Shown: positions 49,314 to 58,493 of the stretch, piece after piece
How positions within the stretch are numbered: the first letter of the stretch is position 1
How the letters are laid out: the number at the start of each line of letters is the position of its first letter
Assembly: GCA_041658565.1 (NCBI GenBank)
Contig: JBAZZY010000014.1
Location: 5,638-69,637 of the forward strand
Length of the DNA stretch: 64,000 nucleotides
Reading direction: 5' to 3'
Source: Actinomycetota bacterium
GTDB taxonomy: Bacteria; Actinomycetota; AC-67
Translations under genes and position numbers: made by a program
Notes under the pieces: generated by a model
What the model saw: only the letters and a program-made list of their open reading frames with translations
What the model was told of the DNA's origin: nothing
Database searches by the model: none

Positions 49314-50057
49314 ATGACGATCTTCGTAAAGACCCCCGATCGGATCACATGCGGCGAAAGACGCGAACCTCTCGTGCAACCAAACGGCCGGCCGGACGTA
49401 TCCGGTGCGATGCCTGGGTCCGGGAGTCCCGTGCGGGTGATGGTCGTCGAGGACCGTCCTGTCCGCGACGACACTATTTCCGTCATCGACCGCACCGCCG
49501 ACATGGATGTGATCGCCGTCGTCGGATCCGCGAAGGGCGCTCTCTCCCTTCTGGACGTCAAAGCGCCGGACGTCGTGGTTATCGACCAATACAGTGGAAC
49601 CGATAGCGCGACGACGTGCGCAGAGATCATCGGACGACGCCCGTCCTGCGCCGTCGTCATCCTGACTGCGGCCCCGGACGACGGCGTCCTCCACGCCTGT
49701 CTTGCTGCCGGCGCCCGAGGCTTCCTGCTAAGGAGCGCCGACGGCGCAGAGGTCATCCGGGCAATCAGGGTCGCCGCGAACGGCCGGACGACCCTCGGCC
49801 CCGAATTCGTCGAGACGGTAGTTCGATGGGCAAGGGAGGCGCGAACGGTCTGCGGGGAAGGAGAGACCCTCCTGGGGCCCAAAGAGATGCTCGCCCTCGC
49901 CCTCGCGGGTCAAGGAAAGACCAATCGCGCGATAGCGCGCCACATGGGCGTGAGCGAACCCACTGCGAAGCGATACCTGCACGCGGCCACGCGCAAGCTG
50001 GGCGTCAGTGGGCGTTCGGCCGCGGTTGCGGTTGGGATCCGGATGGGAGTGATCTGA
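49314..50057 (+). CDS. NarL/LuxR-type response regulator with partly degenerate receiver
   Basis: This 247-residue protein has a receiver domain (about 33-145: VRVMVVEDRPVRDD, phospho-acceptor aspartate in VVVIDQYSG, and GARGFLLRSADG). The usual lysine is replaced by arginine in the latter. The C-terminal LuxR helix-turn-helix is GKTNRAIARHMGVSEPTAKR (about 205-230). The start is not certain: ATG at 49314 lacks a good ribosome binding site, and ATG at 49410 would still keep the receiver. It is the first of three genes with the kinase and second regulator downstream. Confidence 0.78.
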   Translation: MTIFVKTPDRITCGERREPLVQPNGRPDVSGAMPGSGSPVRVMVVEDRPVRDDTISVIDRTADMDVIAVVGSAKGALSLLDVKAPDVVVIDQYSGTDSATTCAEIIGRRPSCAVVILTAAPDDGVLHACLAAGARGFLLRSADGAEVIRAIRVAANGRTTLGPEFVETVVRWAREARTVCGEGETLLGPKEMLALALAGQGKTNRAIARHMGVSEPTAKRYLHAATRKLGVSGRSAAVAVGIRMGVI

Positions 50058-50154
50058 GACGCTCGTTCCTGCGGATGAGATAGACCTACGCGACCAAGCC
50101 GCCATCGGACCCCAGCGTGATCGCGCCCTGGAGATCCTGCTGGATGTAGCCGAC

Positions 50155-51702
50155 TTGGCCTCCTCGGCGGACGGCGTGGCACAGGCCACGCGCCGGCTCG
50201 CGTCACTCGCCCTCGAGGCGACCGGAGCCGACCGATCCGCGATCCTGGAGCGAGATCCGTCGGGGGTGCGGCGACTCCTGCCGGTGGCGGCCGCCTCCCG
50301 AAATGGTGACCTCCGAGCGATGCGCGAACGCTTTCTTCGTATGGACCCCATCGATACGACTTCCAGCCTCGAACGTCTGGGGGTGCTATGGGAACGCCCA
50401 CGCACGACACTGATTGAAGATGCTCCCTCGACGAACCTCCTGCCGGACGAGTGGAAGAGTTGGGGGTCACGATCGTTGGCGTTTACCCCCCTGCGGTGCG
50501 GCGGCAAGATGTACGGCATCCTTGCCGTCGACTGGGTCAGAGAACCTCACGAATTCTCGGCTACCGACGTCCGTCTCCTCGAGGCCATCGCCGGCGCCGC
50601 CGGCACGGCCCTTCGTGGTGCCCGTCTCGTGGAGACCTTGGAGAACAAACTCCGGCTGATCGAGGGTCTTCTGCGTCTGTCCGACGCCGTGGCGCGAACG
50701 TCCGGACCCAGAACATTCCTCTCGCGCCTCAACGAGGCGGTCGGGGACGAGATCGGGGTCCGGTGCACCCGGCTGTGCATCGCGGACGCCGCGACCGCGG
50801 CACTGATTCGAGTCCCGCTCGCGAGCGCTCGAGAGATCGACCTCATCACACGCTGGCGCCGCGAGCCAAACCCCGGCATCGAAAGACGGGGGGAGCGAAC
50901 TGCAATCCCGATCCCGCTTGGCGGCCGCCCCGCGGGGATCCTCTGGGTTCGCGCCGACCTCCCACTCGATCAGAGTCGTCTGGACCTGCTGCGAGCCGCT
51001 GCCGTCGGACTCGGCGAGATCGCAGCCAAGGCGAAGCTGCGCCGGATGGCCGAACGGCGCCAGCAGGAACTGATCGTATCGGCCGAGCGGGAGAGAATCG
51101 CGCGCGACCTCCACGACACGGTTGGACAGACCCTGTTCCGCATCGGGCTCGGACTCCAGGATGTGCTGCTTGATGTGAGAGACGGCGAACTCCTACAGCG
51201 GTTGGGCGGTCTCCGCGCACTCGCCGCGCAGGGTGTCGCCGACGTGCGCAGCGCCGTGTACACCCTGTCGTTCTCGCAGGTGCGAGAACACGGGTTCATT
51301 CCATCATTGCGCACCCTTGCCCGACAGTTCGAGATCTCCACGGGGATTCCCGTCTCCCTCCGCTTTTCCGGAGATACTCGATCACTTTCGACTGACGGTG
51401 CGAGCGCGCTGTACCGCGTCGCACACGAGGCACTCGTGAACGTCGATCGACATGCGCGCGCCTCAGGAGTCGCGGTCGCACTCGATCGAGCCGGCGTAAA
51501 CGCATCGCTCTCGATTCGCGACGACGGCGTCGGGCTCGACCAGCGCCAGGGTGCACACTGGCAGTCCGCCACCCACTTCGGAATGCGGGCCATGGCCAGG
51601 ACCGTCGAGGAAATCGGGGGCAGATTCCGCGCCCGGGAAGCGACCCCCCGCGGCCTCATCATTGAAGCATCGGTCCCGCTGACAGCGGGGTGTCGGAAGT
51701 GA
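50155..51702 (+). CDS. Soluble GAF-domain sensor histidine kinase (NarL-partner, HisKA_3 type)
   Basis: This 515-residue protein has two GAF-like parts, about 1-155 (LALEATGADRSAILERDPSG, LRCGGKMYGILAVDWV) and 165-290, then the H-box ERERIARDLHDTVGQTLFRI near 315-335, and a HATPase domain (VAHEALVNVDRHARA, IRDDGVGLD, GMRAMARTVEEIGGRF). No transmembrane segment is seen, so it senses a cytoplasmic signal. TTG at 50155 is the first usual start, but the frame stays open back to 50053 with coding-like sequence (ALEILLDVADLASSADGV), so a CTG upstream (for example 50128) may be used. Its stop overlaps the next regulator. Confidence 0.85.
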   Translation: MASSADGVAQATRRLASLALEATGADRSAILERDPSGVRRLLPVAAASRNGDLRAMRERFLRMDPIDTTSSLERLGVLWERPRTTLIEDAPSTNLLPDEWKSWGSRSLAFTPLRCGGKMYGILAVDWVREPHEFSATDVRLLEAIAGAAGTALRGARLVETLENKLRLIEGLLRLSDAVARTSGPRTFLSRLNEAVGDEIGVRCTRLCIADAATAALIRVPLASAREIDLITRWRREPNPGIERRGERTAIPIPLGGRPAGILWVRADLPLDQSRLDLLRAAAVGLGEIAAKAKLRRMAERRQQELIVSAERERIARDLHDTVGQTLFRIGLGLQDVLLDVRDGELLQRLGGLRALAAQGVADVRSAVYTLSFSQVREHGFIPSLRTLARQFEISTGIPVSLRFSGDTRSLSTDGASALYRVAHEALVNVDRHARASGVAVALDRAGVNASLSIRDDGVGLDQRQGAHWQSATHFGMRAMARTVEEIGGRFRAREATPRGLIIEASVPLTAGCRK

Positions 51703-52388
51703 CCGGTCCCGGCGATGTCATCACGATCCTGCTCATAGGCCACCACGACGTGACCCGGCTGGTTCGCGTCCTCGAACGCGAGCCGGATCTTCGAGTGATC
51801 GACTGGACATCCGCCTCGGAGGCTCTGGGGAAACTCGAAGTGATCCACCCCCGCGTTGTCGTGCTGGACCAGGCCCTGCACAACATGAGCGGGGTCGAGT
51901 TGTGCCGACAGATAGCCAAGCGCCGACCGTGCTCGGCGGTCGTCATGTTGTCGGGGTTCAGTGATGAGATCACCGTATTTGACGCGATGTCGGCGGGTGC
52001 CCGCGGGTACGTCGTGAAGAACGTGGACGCAGACGGCTTGATCCCGGCCATTCGCGCCGTAGCACGCGGTGAGATGTGGCTCGATCCTAAGGTGGTCGGT
52101 CGGTTCGCCTCCTGGGTGATGTCCACGAAGGACTTCGGACGATCACAACTCCCGCCCGCGCAACTCAGGGTCCTTCAAGAGGTTGCCGCGGGCGGCACCA
52201 CGGCGACCATTGCCCGCGCGCTGAACTTAAGTGAACACACCGTGAAGTCGTACCTGAGCCGTATCTACCGGCTGCTGCGGGTTGCGAACCGCGCCGAGGC
52301 GGTAGCGGTGGCGACGCGCAGCGGCCTCCTCGCTCGTACCGGACGGTCGGAGCGAGAGCGGAACGTAACCGGGGCACGGCAGGCCTGA
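51690..52388 (+). CDS. NarL/LuxR-type response regulator with altered acidic pocket
   Basis: This 232-residue protein has a receiver domain (about 8-125) and LuxR HTH (ATIARALNLSEHTVKSYLSR near 176-195). In the receiver, ILLIGHHDVTRL replaces the usual acidic pair (LLVDDH), while the phospho-acceptor aspartate in VVVLDQALH is kept and the lysine is kept in GYVVKNVDADG. The metal-binding site is therefore altered, and phosphorylation may be weak. The GTG at 51690 overlaps the kinase stop by 13 nt; a GTG at 51699 in a GTGA overlap is the alternative. It is the likely partner of the kinase. Confidence 0.82.
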   Translation: MSEVTGPGDVITILLIGHHDVTRLVRVLEREPDLRVIDWTSASEALGKLEVIHPRVVVLDQALHNMSGVELCRQIAKRRPCSAVVMLSGFSDEITVFDAMSAGARGYVVKNVDADGLIPAIRAVARGEMWLDPKVVGRFASWVMSTKDFGRSQLPPAQLRVLQEVAAGGTTATIARALNLSEHTVKSYLSRIYRLLRVANRAEAVAVATRSGLLARTGRSERERNVTGARQA

Positions 52389-52437
52389 GCGAAACTGCCG
52401 GAATCGGGCAGGACAACGGCGTCATAAGGCGAATACA

Positions 52438-54330
52438 GTGACCACGATGGCTGCGGACCCTAAGGCCCCCGCACTCGATCTCCGATCGGGGGAATCGGAC
52501 GGCCGGCTTGTCGAGCAATCTCTCGCCGGCGACAACGACGCGTTCGGTCGCCTCTACGAGCGCTATCGCTCCGTCGTTTACGCTTCGTGCCTTCGTCGCC
52601 TTCGCGACCCGGGGTTGGCAGAGGACGCGACCCAGGACACTTTCCTTCGTGCGTACTCGCATCTGAACCGCTTCGACTGCGGGCGAGAGGCACTCCCGTG
52701 GCTCTTGACGATCGCGAATCGCCGCTGTGTCGATCTGCATCGCCGCCGGTCCAAGGTCAAGCCCGTGGATCCCGCCGACTATGAGTGGGGGAGTTCCGGA
52801 GGCGACACCACGCTCGATTCCGTCATCGCCTCCGAGCAGCGGCGAGGCCTGGCCCGCGCGCTCGCCCGCATCCCATGGCGGCAGCGCCGCGCACTCCTGC
52901 TCTACGCGGTCGAGGGCTGGAGCTATCCCGAGATATGCTCGATAGAGGGGTCGACTCCCGGGTCCACGAAAGCGCTCCTCACGCACGCGCGGAAGCACCT
53001 CCGCCCCCTATGCCGGCCGGGCTCGCTTTCGCTGACGTTCCTTGCACCGCTTCACCGCGCCCGCGCCGGAGCACGACGGCTGGCCGGCGGCGTGCGCACG
53101 CGATTCGCCGGAGTCGCCGAGCCCCTGATCGAACGGTGTGGCGAGTCACTCTCGATGGTAGCCGCCGTCCTGATGCTGTCGATCAGCGGAGGCCCCGTCA
53201 CCCCACCGGCCGACCCCTACCAGCCGGTCGAGGCGCGCACCAACGGTCTCGGCGCGCGCGCAGCCCCGGTTCATCGCCCGTCGTCGGGCGGGGCCGAGGA
53301 GGGCAAGGCGAACCGGTCACTACAGGACGACGTTCTCAACCCCACCGGTGATGCGACGCCGGAGACCACCCACTTCTACTCCCTGACGCCGTCGCCTTCC
53401 TTCGAGCGAGACCACACGATTTTCGCCGCGGGGGGCGTGCCGTGCGCACGCACCTTCTGTCCGGTGCTCTTCCAGACTCGTAACGGCGGCACGAACTGGA
53501 AACCGCTGAAAGCAACCGGGTATGCCGGCGGAACGGTGCTTCTCCCGCCTTCGTTCCCCGAAGATCCGCGGATCTTCGTGATGGGGACCGGCGGTCTGGC
53601 CCAGAGTGACGACGCGGGCGAGACCTTCCGCATCGTCAGCCCGGTCAGCGGTGGCGCCGCGATCTCGCCACTGTTCGACCGAGGGGACCCACGCATCCTC
53701 CTCGGTTCCACCGCGCTCCTCGACTACTGGGCCGACCGCATGATCACGACACCGACGAAACTGGCGATGATTGGAGCGACTCGTCCAGCGCCCGCATTCT
53801 CGCCGACGTACGCGCGTGACTCGCTCATCTTCGTGGGCGTCGTGCGGCCGGACACCGCAGGGGCCTTGGCCTCCGCGGTGGAGAGGTGTTCGGGGCTCAG
53901 GTGCGCAACGGAAACGCTGCCGGGAAGCGTCGGAGTCCCTGCAATGCGCTTCTCGTCACGGTTCGACGCCGGCGGCGCCGTCTATGCATTCACGAGCGAC
54001 GGTCTGTTCCGGTCGAGCGCGACCGATTCCGGGTTCGAGCGCATCAGAACCCCCGGAAGCAGTCACCTGCCCATTCTCGACGTGGCACTTACTCCCCCGG
54101 CGGGAGAACCACCTGCGCTGTTAGTGGCCGCCGGTGAAGCCGGTGAAAGTCGAGGTCTCTATCGATCCAACAACGACGGGGCCTCTTGGACGCCCCTGCC
54201 GACACCACTTCTTCGCGAGGGCGTATCCACAATCACTGCTCTGCCGACAGGTACGATCCTCGCGACCGGCGCGGACCGCGGGATCGCGTGCAGCGCCGAT
54301 GGAGGACTGACGTGGACGGCGCGGTGTTGA
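52438..54330 (+). CDS. ECF sigma factor fused through a transmembrane segment to an extracytoplasmic Asp-box propeller
   Basis: Residues about 23-85 are sigma region 2 (LVEQSLAGDNDAFGRLYERY, DPGLAEDATQDTFLRAYSHL) and about 130-190 region 4 (LARIPWRQRRALLLYAVEGW). A basic stretch is followed by a hydrophobic segment at 237-252 (SLSMVAAVLMLSISGG). Residues 310-630 are outside if that segment spans the membrane, and hold Asp-box (BNR) motifs: FQTRNGGTNWKPL, AQSDDAGETFRIV, YRSNNDGASWTPL and CSADGGLTWTARC, typical of sialidase or sortilin-like propellers. So the sigma factor may be tethered to the membrane and released or activated by an outside event. No anti-sigma gene is adjacent. The GTG at 52438 is used; ATG at 52447 is possible. 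Confidence 0.85.
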   Translation: MTTMAADPKAPALDLRSGESDGRLVEQSLAGDNDAFGRLYERYRSVVYASCLRRLRDPGLAEDATQDTFLRAYSHLNRFDCGREALPWLLTIANRRCVDLHRRRSKVKPVDPADYEWGSSGGDTTLDSVIASEQRRGLARALARIPWRQRRALLLYAVEGWSYPEICSIEGSTPGSTKALLTHARKHLRPLCRPGSLSLTFLAPLHRARAGARRLAGGVRTRFAGVAEPLIERCGESLSMVAAVLMLSISGGPVTPPADPYQPVEARTNGLGARAAPVHRPSSGGAEEGKANRSLQDDVLNPTGDATPETTHFYSLTPSPSFERDHTIFAAGGVPCARTFCPVLFQTRNGGTNWKPLKATGYAGGTVLLPPSFPEDPRIFVMGTGGLAQSDDAGETFRIVSPVSGGAAISPLFDRGDPRILLGSTALLDYWADRMITTPTKLAMIGATRPAPAFSPTYARDSLIFVGVVRPDTAGALASAVERCSGLRCATETLPGSVGVPAMRFSSRFDAGGAVYAFTSDGLFRSSATDSGFERIRTPGSSHLPILDVALTPPAGEPPALLVAAGEAGESRGLYRSNNDGASWTPLPTPLLREGVSTITALPTGTILATGADRGIACSADGGLTWTARC

Positions 54331-54337
54331 ACTCCTC

Positions 54338-54365
54338 CCTCGACCCCCCGCCTCAGGGGTCGAGG
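54338..54365. terminator. Hairpin between the convergent sigma-propeller gene and a secreted protein gene
   Basis: CCTCGACCCC (54338-54347) and GGGGTCGAGG (54356-54365) pair perfectly over 10 bp with an 8-nt loop. It sits 7 nt past the stop at 54330 and overlaps the last codons of the convergent gene. It could serve both directions, although T-runs are missing. Confidence 0.65.
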
Positions 54366-54853
54366 AACTCCATCACGCCGGAGAAGTAGATCCTCCGCAC
54401 ACCCGCAACGCCGCAGAACGCGCCATCATTCGCGACAACCTGCGCAACGCCGGTGAAGGCCGGAGCAATGAAAGTGACGACACCCCCGAGCACGTTCCCG
54501 ACAAACGACCATGTTCCCGAGCCGGCGGGCGGGGCAGGTGAAGGCGAGAACGTTATGTCGTATCCGCCGCTCATCTGGAGCGCCTGACACTGGGCGAGTG
54601 GTGCGTACCCACCTCCTCCGACCAAGGCGTATCGGAGAGGATCCAGCCCGACGCCGGAGACGCCACACAAACCCGCACCGTCGAACGTGTTCAGCGATGC
54701 GCCTCCACCACCGGCGGTGATCGTGCGGTCGAATTCGACGACCAGCGAGAAAACGCATGCACCGTCGTAGACATCCTGGGAACGCGCAGGCCGCGCAGCG
54801 AGGCCGGATGCCGTCATCAACAACACCACCAGAACCAACACGCGCAACTTCAT
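54353..54853 (-). CDS. Small secreted protein of unknown function
   Basis: This 166-residue protein has a signal peptide (MKLRVLVLVVLLMTASGLAA, ARS cleavage) and a glycine-rich mature part with ACVFSLVVEFDRTITAGGGG, GYDITFSPSPAPP and GAFCGVAGVRRIYFSG. Four or five cysteines may form disulfides. The start at 54853 follows GGAGGAGAG. It is convergent with the sigma-propeller gene. It resembles the 48741-49178 product in composition and signal, which is only a visual impression. Confidence 0.7.
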   Translation of the reverse strand: MKLRVLVLVVLLMTASGLAARPARSQDVYDGACVFSLVVEFDRTITAGGGGASLNTFDGAGLCGVSGVGLDPLRYALVGGGGYAPLAQCQALQMSGGYDITFSPSPAPPAGSGTWSFVGNVLGGVVTFIAPAFTGVAQVVANDGAFCGVAGVRRIYFSGVMEFLDP

Positions 54854-54881
54854 GTCTCTCCTCCGTGATCAAGACTGGGAT

Positions 54882-56945
54882 CTACAGCCGCTTTCCCTCG
54901 AACGGCTCCACTCGCTCAGTCGGCATCCCGTTGGGCGTGTTGGGCAACCCCTTGGAGTCGAGCCACACGAACACACCGTTTGCCTCGTAGTGTGCTGTGG
55001 GGTCGTTCACCGATGGAACCCCCGGCGGCGGTGGACCCACCCCTCTGGGATATGCCACCCCATCGAATCTAAAGCTCGGCGCACCCAGGACGTTCGAGCT
55101 TGCGAACGACACCACACCGGAGTCACCGCTGCCCACGATCCCGTTGCTGCCGGCGGCAAACGCAGCCATCGGAGCCCACGGGTTCCATATGAGGAACTTC
55201 GCCCTGCGAAGCGAGAAGTCGACGAGGAGCATGTAGGCAGGTGCAGTGAATGAGCCTTTCCCGCCGGACGGCACAAAGTCCCGCGCCTCCACAAAGGCGT
55301 TCGGCCACTCCTCGGGTGCGATCAGGAACTCCCAGCGACTGACCCCAGGCGCAACGACCCGTGGTTTCGCCAACCCGAGTTCGGAGCAAAGCCTGCCCAG
55401 TCCCGTCCCGTCGTCGCACAACGGATCGCCGTCCCGAGAATCCGTCCTGCTGCGGTCCTTGTAGACGGTAACCAGCGCGACGTCATACTTCGCCGAGCCG
55501 TCGAGCACGACGCCACCCCCAACGGAAGACAGCGGGAAGTGAAGCGTCCTGGAGCACTCGCCGGCACCGTCCTCCCCGCACACGCTCGGATCAAACTCGG
55601 GATCGGCAGGATCCGTCACTAAGTACTCGATGTGACGCCCATCCTGATCACCGGGCTCGGCCACCACGAGCACGTATCCCTTAACCCCGGCCGCGGGGTT
55701 CGACGGGGGCTGCGTCCAGGGAATACTCACTTCCTCGGCGCCACGAACGAGGCCGAAACCCAGCGGCATCCCCGTCGATCCCGCCGGACCCGTCAGCCGA
55801 CCGAAGTCGTGGACGACCGAAGTCGGCGGCATTGTGACATCGATGAAAGTAGACCGAATCCGGGACAGCCGCTCATCGTTGTTCTTGCACATCTGCGCCG
55901 CCCCGACGGGGTTGAACCCCTGCGCGCAGGTCTCCAGGAGCGCGCGAAACTCGTAGCTTCCCGGCGTCGCAGGTGCGCGGCTGAAGAACACGGCCTGCTT
56001 CTCGCCGGTGACTTTGTTGGTATTCCAGTTCCCAACACTTTGCGAAGGCAAACCGAAGATCTGTTTCAAGACTGTTGCGCTCTGCTCGAACAAGTACTTT
56101 TGTCTGTACACCGAAGAGAGATTGAAATGGACACGCCAGCCGAATCGCTCAGACAGCTCTTCCCCCGCGGGGATCTGCGTCAACGTGACGGGAATAAGGT
56201 GCTCACGGGCCGCCTCGCAATTCTGATCTTTCGTCTGCGAATCAGCCTGCCCCACCGGTGCCACGCCGCGCTGGTTGCATAGGTCGTTCGGGTCATCGCT
56301 GTGGTCGAGGCGAGGGTCCGTGGAGTAAACGTACATGCACAGGGTTGCTGTTAGCGTGGGCGCATCCCAGTTCAGGAATACCAGCGAACTTTTCCCGGTT
56401 CTGTACCCGAAAGTCGCCGGGTCCGGCTTCCAGTTCAGGTCGGTGCCGGGGGGTCTCCTATTTCGAGGACCCTCGTTCCTCGTCATGTCGATGTGAGCCG
56501 TCATGCCGACGACACCCCCGGAGAGGTACTCCGCGTTGCCGACTCGCGCGGCGACACCGTCCGTGTGGTTACCGAGGCCGGTGTAGACCTGTTCGCATTT
56601 CGTGGCCGGCGTGATCCCGTCCTGACGCATGGCCGGACGCACCTGGTTGACCCCGAACCGCCACCCCTTCGGCACGTAGTACGAGATATCCACAGCCGGC
56701 ATCGTGAGATCCGCTTGGGCGAAGCGAAAGATCAAGGAAGAAGGAGCATTGACGAACGGCATCTGGACCCCAACTTCGACCTGCGGATCGAACTTCGGGC
56801 ACCCCCGCGCAGGGTCGGGGTTCCCGGGCTCGCAGGTCGTGTAGGTGGCGGCGGCCAGTGACGGCAGCGCAAGAACCGCCGCGGCAATCGCGACGGCCGT
56901 TCGCGCGCCGGTCCGGAACGATCTTGCTCTCACGCGCGTCACCAT
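54882..56945 (-). CDS. Large secreted protein of unknown function
   Basis: This 687-residue protein has a signal peptide (TGARTAVAIAAAVLALPSLA) and then YTTCEPGNPDPARGCPKFDP. It contains VDISYYVPKGWRFGVNQVRP, LCMYVYSTDPRLDHSDDPND and GYVLVVAEPGDQDGRHIEYL. These hint at several beta-sandwich domains. No transmembrane anchor or catalytic motif is seen. The ATG at 56945 overlaps the stop of the upstream gene (ATGGTGA), so the two are coupled. The C-terminus lies 28 nt from the next secreted gene. The function is unknown. Confidence 0.72.
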   Translation of the reverse strand: MVTRVRARSFRTGARTAVAIAAAVLALPSLAAATYTTCEPGNPDPARGCPKFDPQVEVGVQMPFVNAPSSLIFRFAQADLTMPAVDISYYVPKGWRFGVNQVRPAMRQDGITPATKCEQVYTGLGNHTDGVAARVGNAEYLSGGVVGMTAHIDMTRNEGPRNRRPPGTDLNWKPDPATFGYRTGKSSLVFLNWDAPTLTATLCMYVYSTDPRLDHSDDPNDLCNQRGVAPVGQADSQTKDQNCEAAREHLIPVTLTQIPAGEELSERFGWRVHFNLSSVYRQKYLFEQSATVLKQIFGLPSQSVGNWNTNKVTGEKQAVFFSRAPATPGSYEFRALLETCAQGFNPVGAAQMCKNNDERLSRIRSTFIDVTMPPTSVVHDFGRLTGPAGSTGMPLGFGLVRGAEEVSIPWTQPPSNPAAGVKGYVLVVAEPGDQDGRHIEYLVTDPADPEFDPSVCGEDGAGECSRTLHFPLSSVGGGVVLDGSAKYDVALVTVYKDRSRTDSRDGDPLCDDGTGLGRLCSELGLAKPRVVAPGVSRWEFLIAPEEWPNAFVEARDFVPSGGKGSFTAPAYMLLVDFSLRRAKFLIWNPWAPMAAFAAGSNGIVGSGDSGVVSFASSNVLGAPSFRFDGVAYPRGVGPPPPGVPSVNDPTAHYEANGVFVWLDSKGLPNTPNGMPTERVEPFEGKRL

Positions 56946-58093
56946 GGGTACACCGTGATCCCATACGAGGCCTGCGTAGTAGCTGTATTCCCCCAAGCGT
57001 CCGTCACGATCACCTTGATGTCGTACGGAGTGCCCCTCGGGAAATTCGGTTCGAAGTCGTTGATGCGAAGCGTGACTCCCCATGCCGCGCGCGGGCCGAA
57101 GCGAGTAATCGAGGGGATGCTGCGCAGCATTGTCTGCCCCTGCCACACCTGCACGTGTATTGAAGCGATCTCGGACGCAACACCCATGGCCCCGCTCCAG
57201 TTGTCGTCCGCCAGTCCGGATACCAGAGCCTCTCCACGAGGAATGCTTTGGGAGGGTGACGTCGTGCTGCACCATGCCCGAGGAGGGGTCACCTCACTTG
57301 GACCTGCAGGTAGACCGGTTCCCGTCGGGCCGACCGCACACGCGCCCCATGTCACATCCGGCGCGGGAGTCCTGCCGCACGAACCGGACGTGCTCCCTCC
57401 AAGTCCCAGGCCCTGGCCCTGGCCGGGGTAGTCTTGGCCGGTCGGACCCGCATCGACGCCCGATCCCGACAGATGGCACCAGTTCATGGGAGGCCAAGTC
57501 ATCCGCGAGAGCTTAGGTGCAACCTTGTCGAACGGGCGTGCGGCGTACTTGGTCAGTGCTCCTTCGAGGACAACCGGCTCGGACGACGATCCGTCCAGCG
57601 ACGTGGCGACAAACGTGAAGTCGAGCGAGGTGGGCCCAAGCCGAGTGAAGTCGCTCGTTGCCGGGTCGACACAGGGGTCCGGACGTGGGCTGACCGCGCA
57701 GCTTGGGGCGGCGCTGCTGTGGGCACCGAACTCTGTGACATGCAGCTCGGCATTGAAGTCCCCTCGCGTGACCCCGGCCTGCACATCGTCGTCGGTTGCG
57801 GACGTAACCCTCCGGCTGACCTTAGACACACCATCGCTCACGGTGACCGTGACGTAGACACCCGGCGTCGCGTTTCCGCGCACGTAGGCCAGTCCGGGCT
57901 CTCCGAACCCGTAAGGAAGGGAGGTTGCGAAAAGGCGCTTCGCCGCATCGGCGTCTACCTCGGGCTGCGCGTCCCCGAACGCCTCGGCGAAGTTGATCGT
58001 TGGGGCGCTCGCGCGCGCGGCGCCCGGCGCCACCACGGCAGCGATCACGGCCGCCAAGACCCATACGGCCCTCGATTTCCCCATTCCGCGCAT
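56939..58093 (-). CDS. Secreted protein of unknown function
   Basis: This 384-residue protein has a signal peptide (RAVWVLAAVIAAVVAPGAAR) and a mature part with VYVTVTVSDGVSKVSRRVTS, FTRLGPTSLDFTFVATSLDG and YDIKVIVTDAWGNTATTQAS, the last an Ig-like strand pattern. The stretch GQDYPGQGQGLGLGGSTSGS is low complexity. The ATG at 58093 has AAGGGG upstream. It is translationally coupled with the 687-residue protein, so the two probably act together. No family is recognised. Confidence 0.72.
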   Translation of the reverse strand: MRGMGKSRAVWVLAAVIAAVVAPGAARASAPTINFAEAFGDAQPEVDADAAKRLFATSLPYGFGEPGLAYVRGNATPGVYVTVTVSDGVSKVSRRVTSATDDDVQAGVTRGDFNAELHVTEFGAHSSAAPSCAVSPRPDPCVDPATSDFTRLGPTSLDFTFVATSLDGSSSEPVVLEGALTKYAARPFDKVAPKLSRMTWPPMNWCHLSGSGVDAGPTGQDYPGQGQGLGLGGSTSGSCGRTPAPDVTWGACAVGPTGTGLPAGPSEVTPPRAWCSTTSPSQSIPRGEALVSGLADDNWSGAMGVASEIASIHVQVWQGQTMLRSIPSITRFGPRAAWGVTLRINDFEPNFPRGTPYDIKVIVTDAWGNTATTQASYGITVYPW

Positions 58094-58466
58094 GCATCAC
58101 CCCTTACGCCGCTTTGCAGGCTTCATCCGCTATACGCACGATGCGCAAATTGGTTGCACCAAGAATCTATTGAGTCCTTCGCCGCAACCCCGTGGGTTCC
58201 TTGTACCTGAGGCAGGATGGACTCGTTTGTCCCACCTGATCGCCGCCATTCGAGCCAAAGCGGCAGAAACGGTAGGCCACGGGAACTCGGTTGACACCGT
58301 CCGTCCGCGAACCTGGTCGATCAGCGCGTAGGTCTCCCGCGGAAGACGCCCGGTATCGACGGTGATCGCGCGCACGTCCGAGCGAATGCGGTGGGCCATG
58401 TCGATAAGGACAATCCCTTCGGCCTGAAACGCGGTGATAATGGCGATCTTCGGGCGACCGCGAGCC
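58094..58466. other. Intergenic region holding a cysH-derived segment
   Basis: This 373-bp gap separates two minus-strand genes. About 148 bp of it (58300-58448) is a diverged copy of part of cysH; the rest has no recognisable content. A hairpin closes it at the right side. Confidence 0.6.
58300..58448 (-). pseudogene. Partial duplicate of cysH (fragment)
   Basis: The region matches 60682-60829 in the intact cysH without gaps: I count about 12 differences in 147 aligned bases. Its translation still reads AFQAEGIVLIDMAHRIRSDV then TVDTGRLPRETYALIDQVRG, with four changes in 49 residues (V to I, M to I, V to A, Q to R). The 5' and 3' parts of the gene are missing, so it cannot encode a reductase. 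Most differences are silent, which suggests either a copy that was once selected or a fragment from a related strain. Confidence 0.85.
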
Positions 58467-58493
58467 TCAGGAACAAAGGATTGTTCCTGAGGC
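58464..58493 (-). terminator. Strong hairpin at the end of the hypothetical gene
   Basis: GCCTCAGGAACAA (58464-58476) and TTGTTCCTGAGGC (58481-58493) form a perfect 13-bp stem with an AGGA loop. It contains the stop codon of the 58467-59132 gene. No T-run follows. It also lies 16 nt from the cysH fragment and may mark a junction. Confidence 0.55.
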
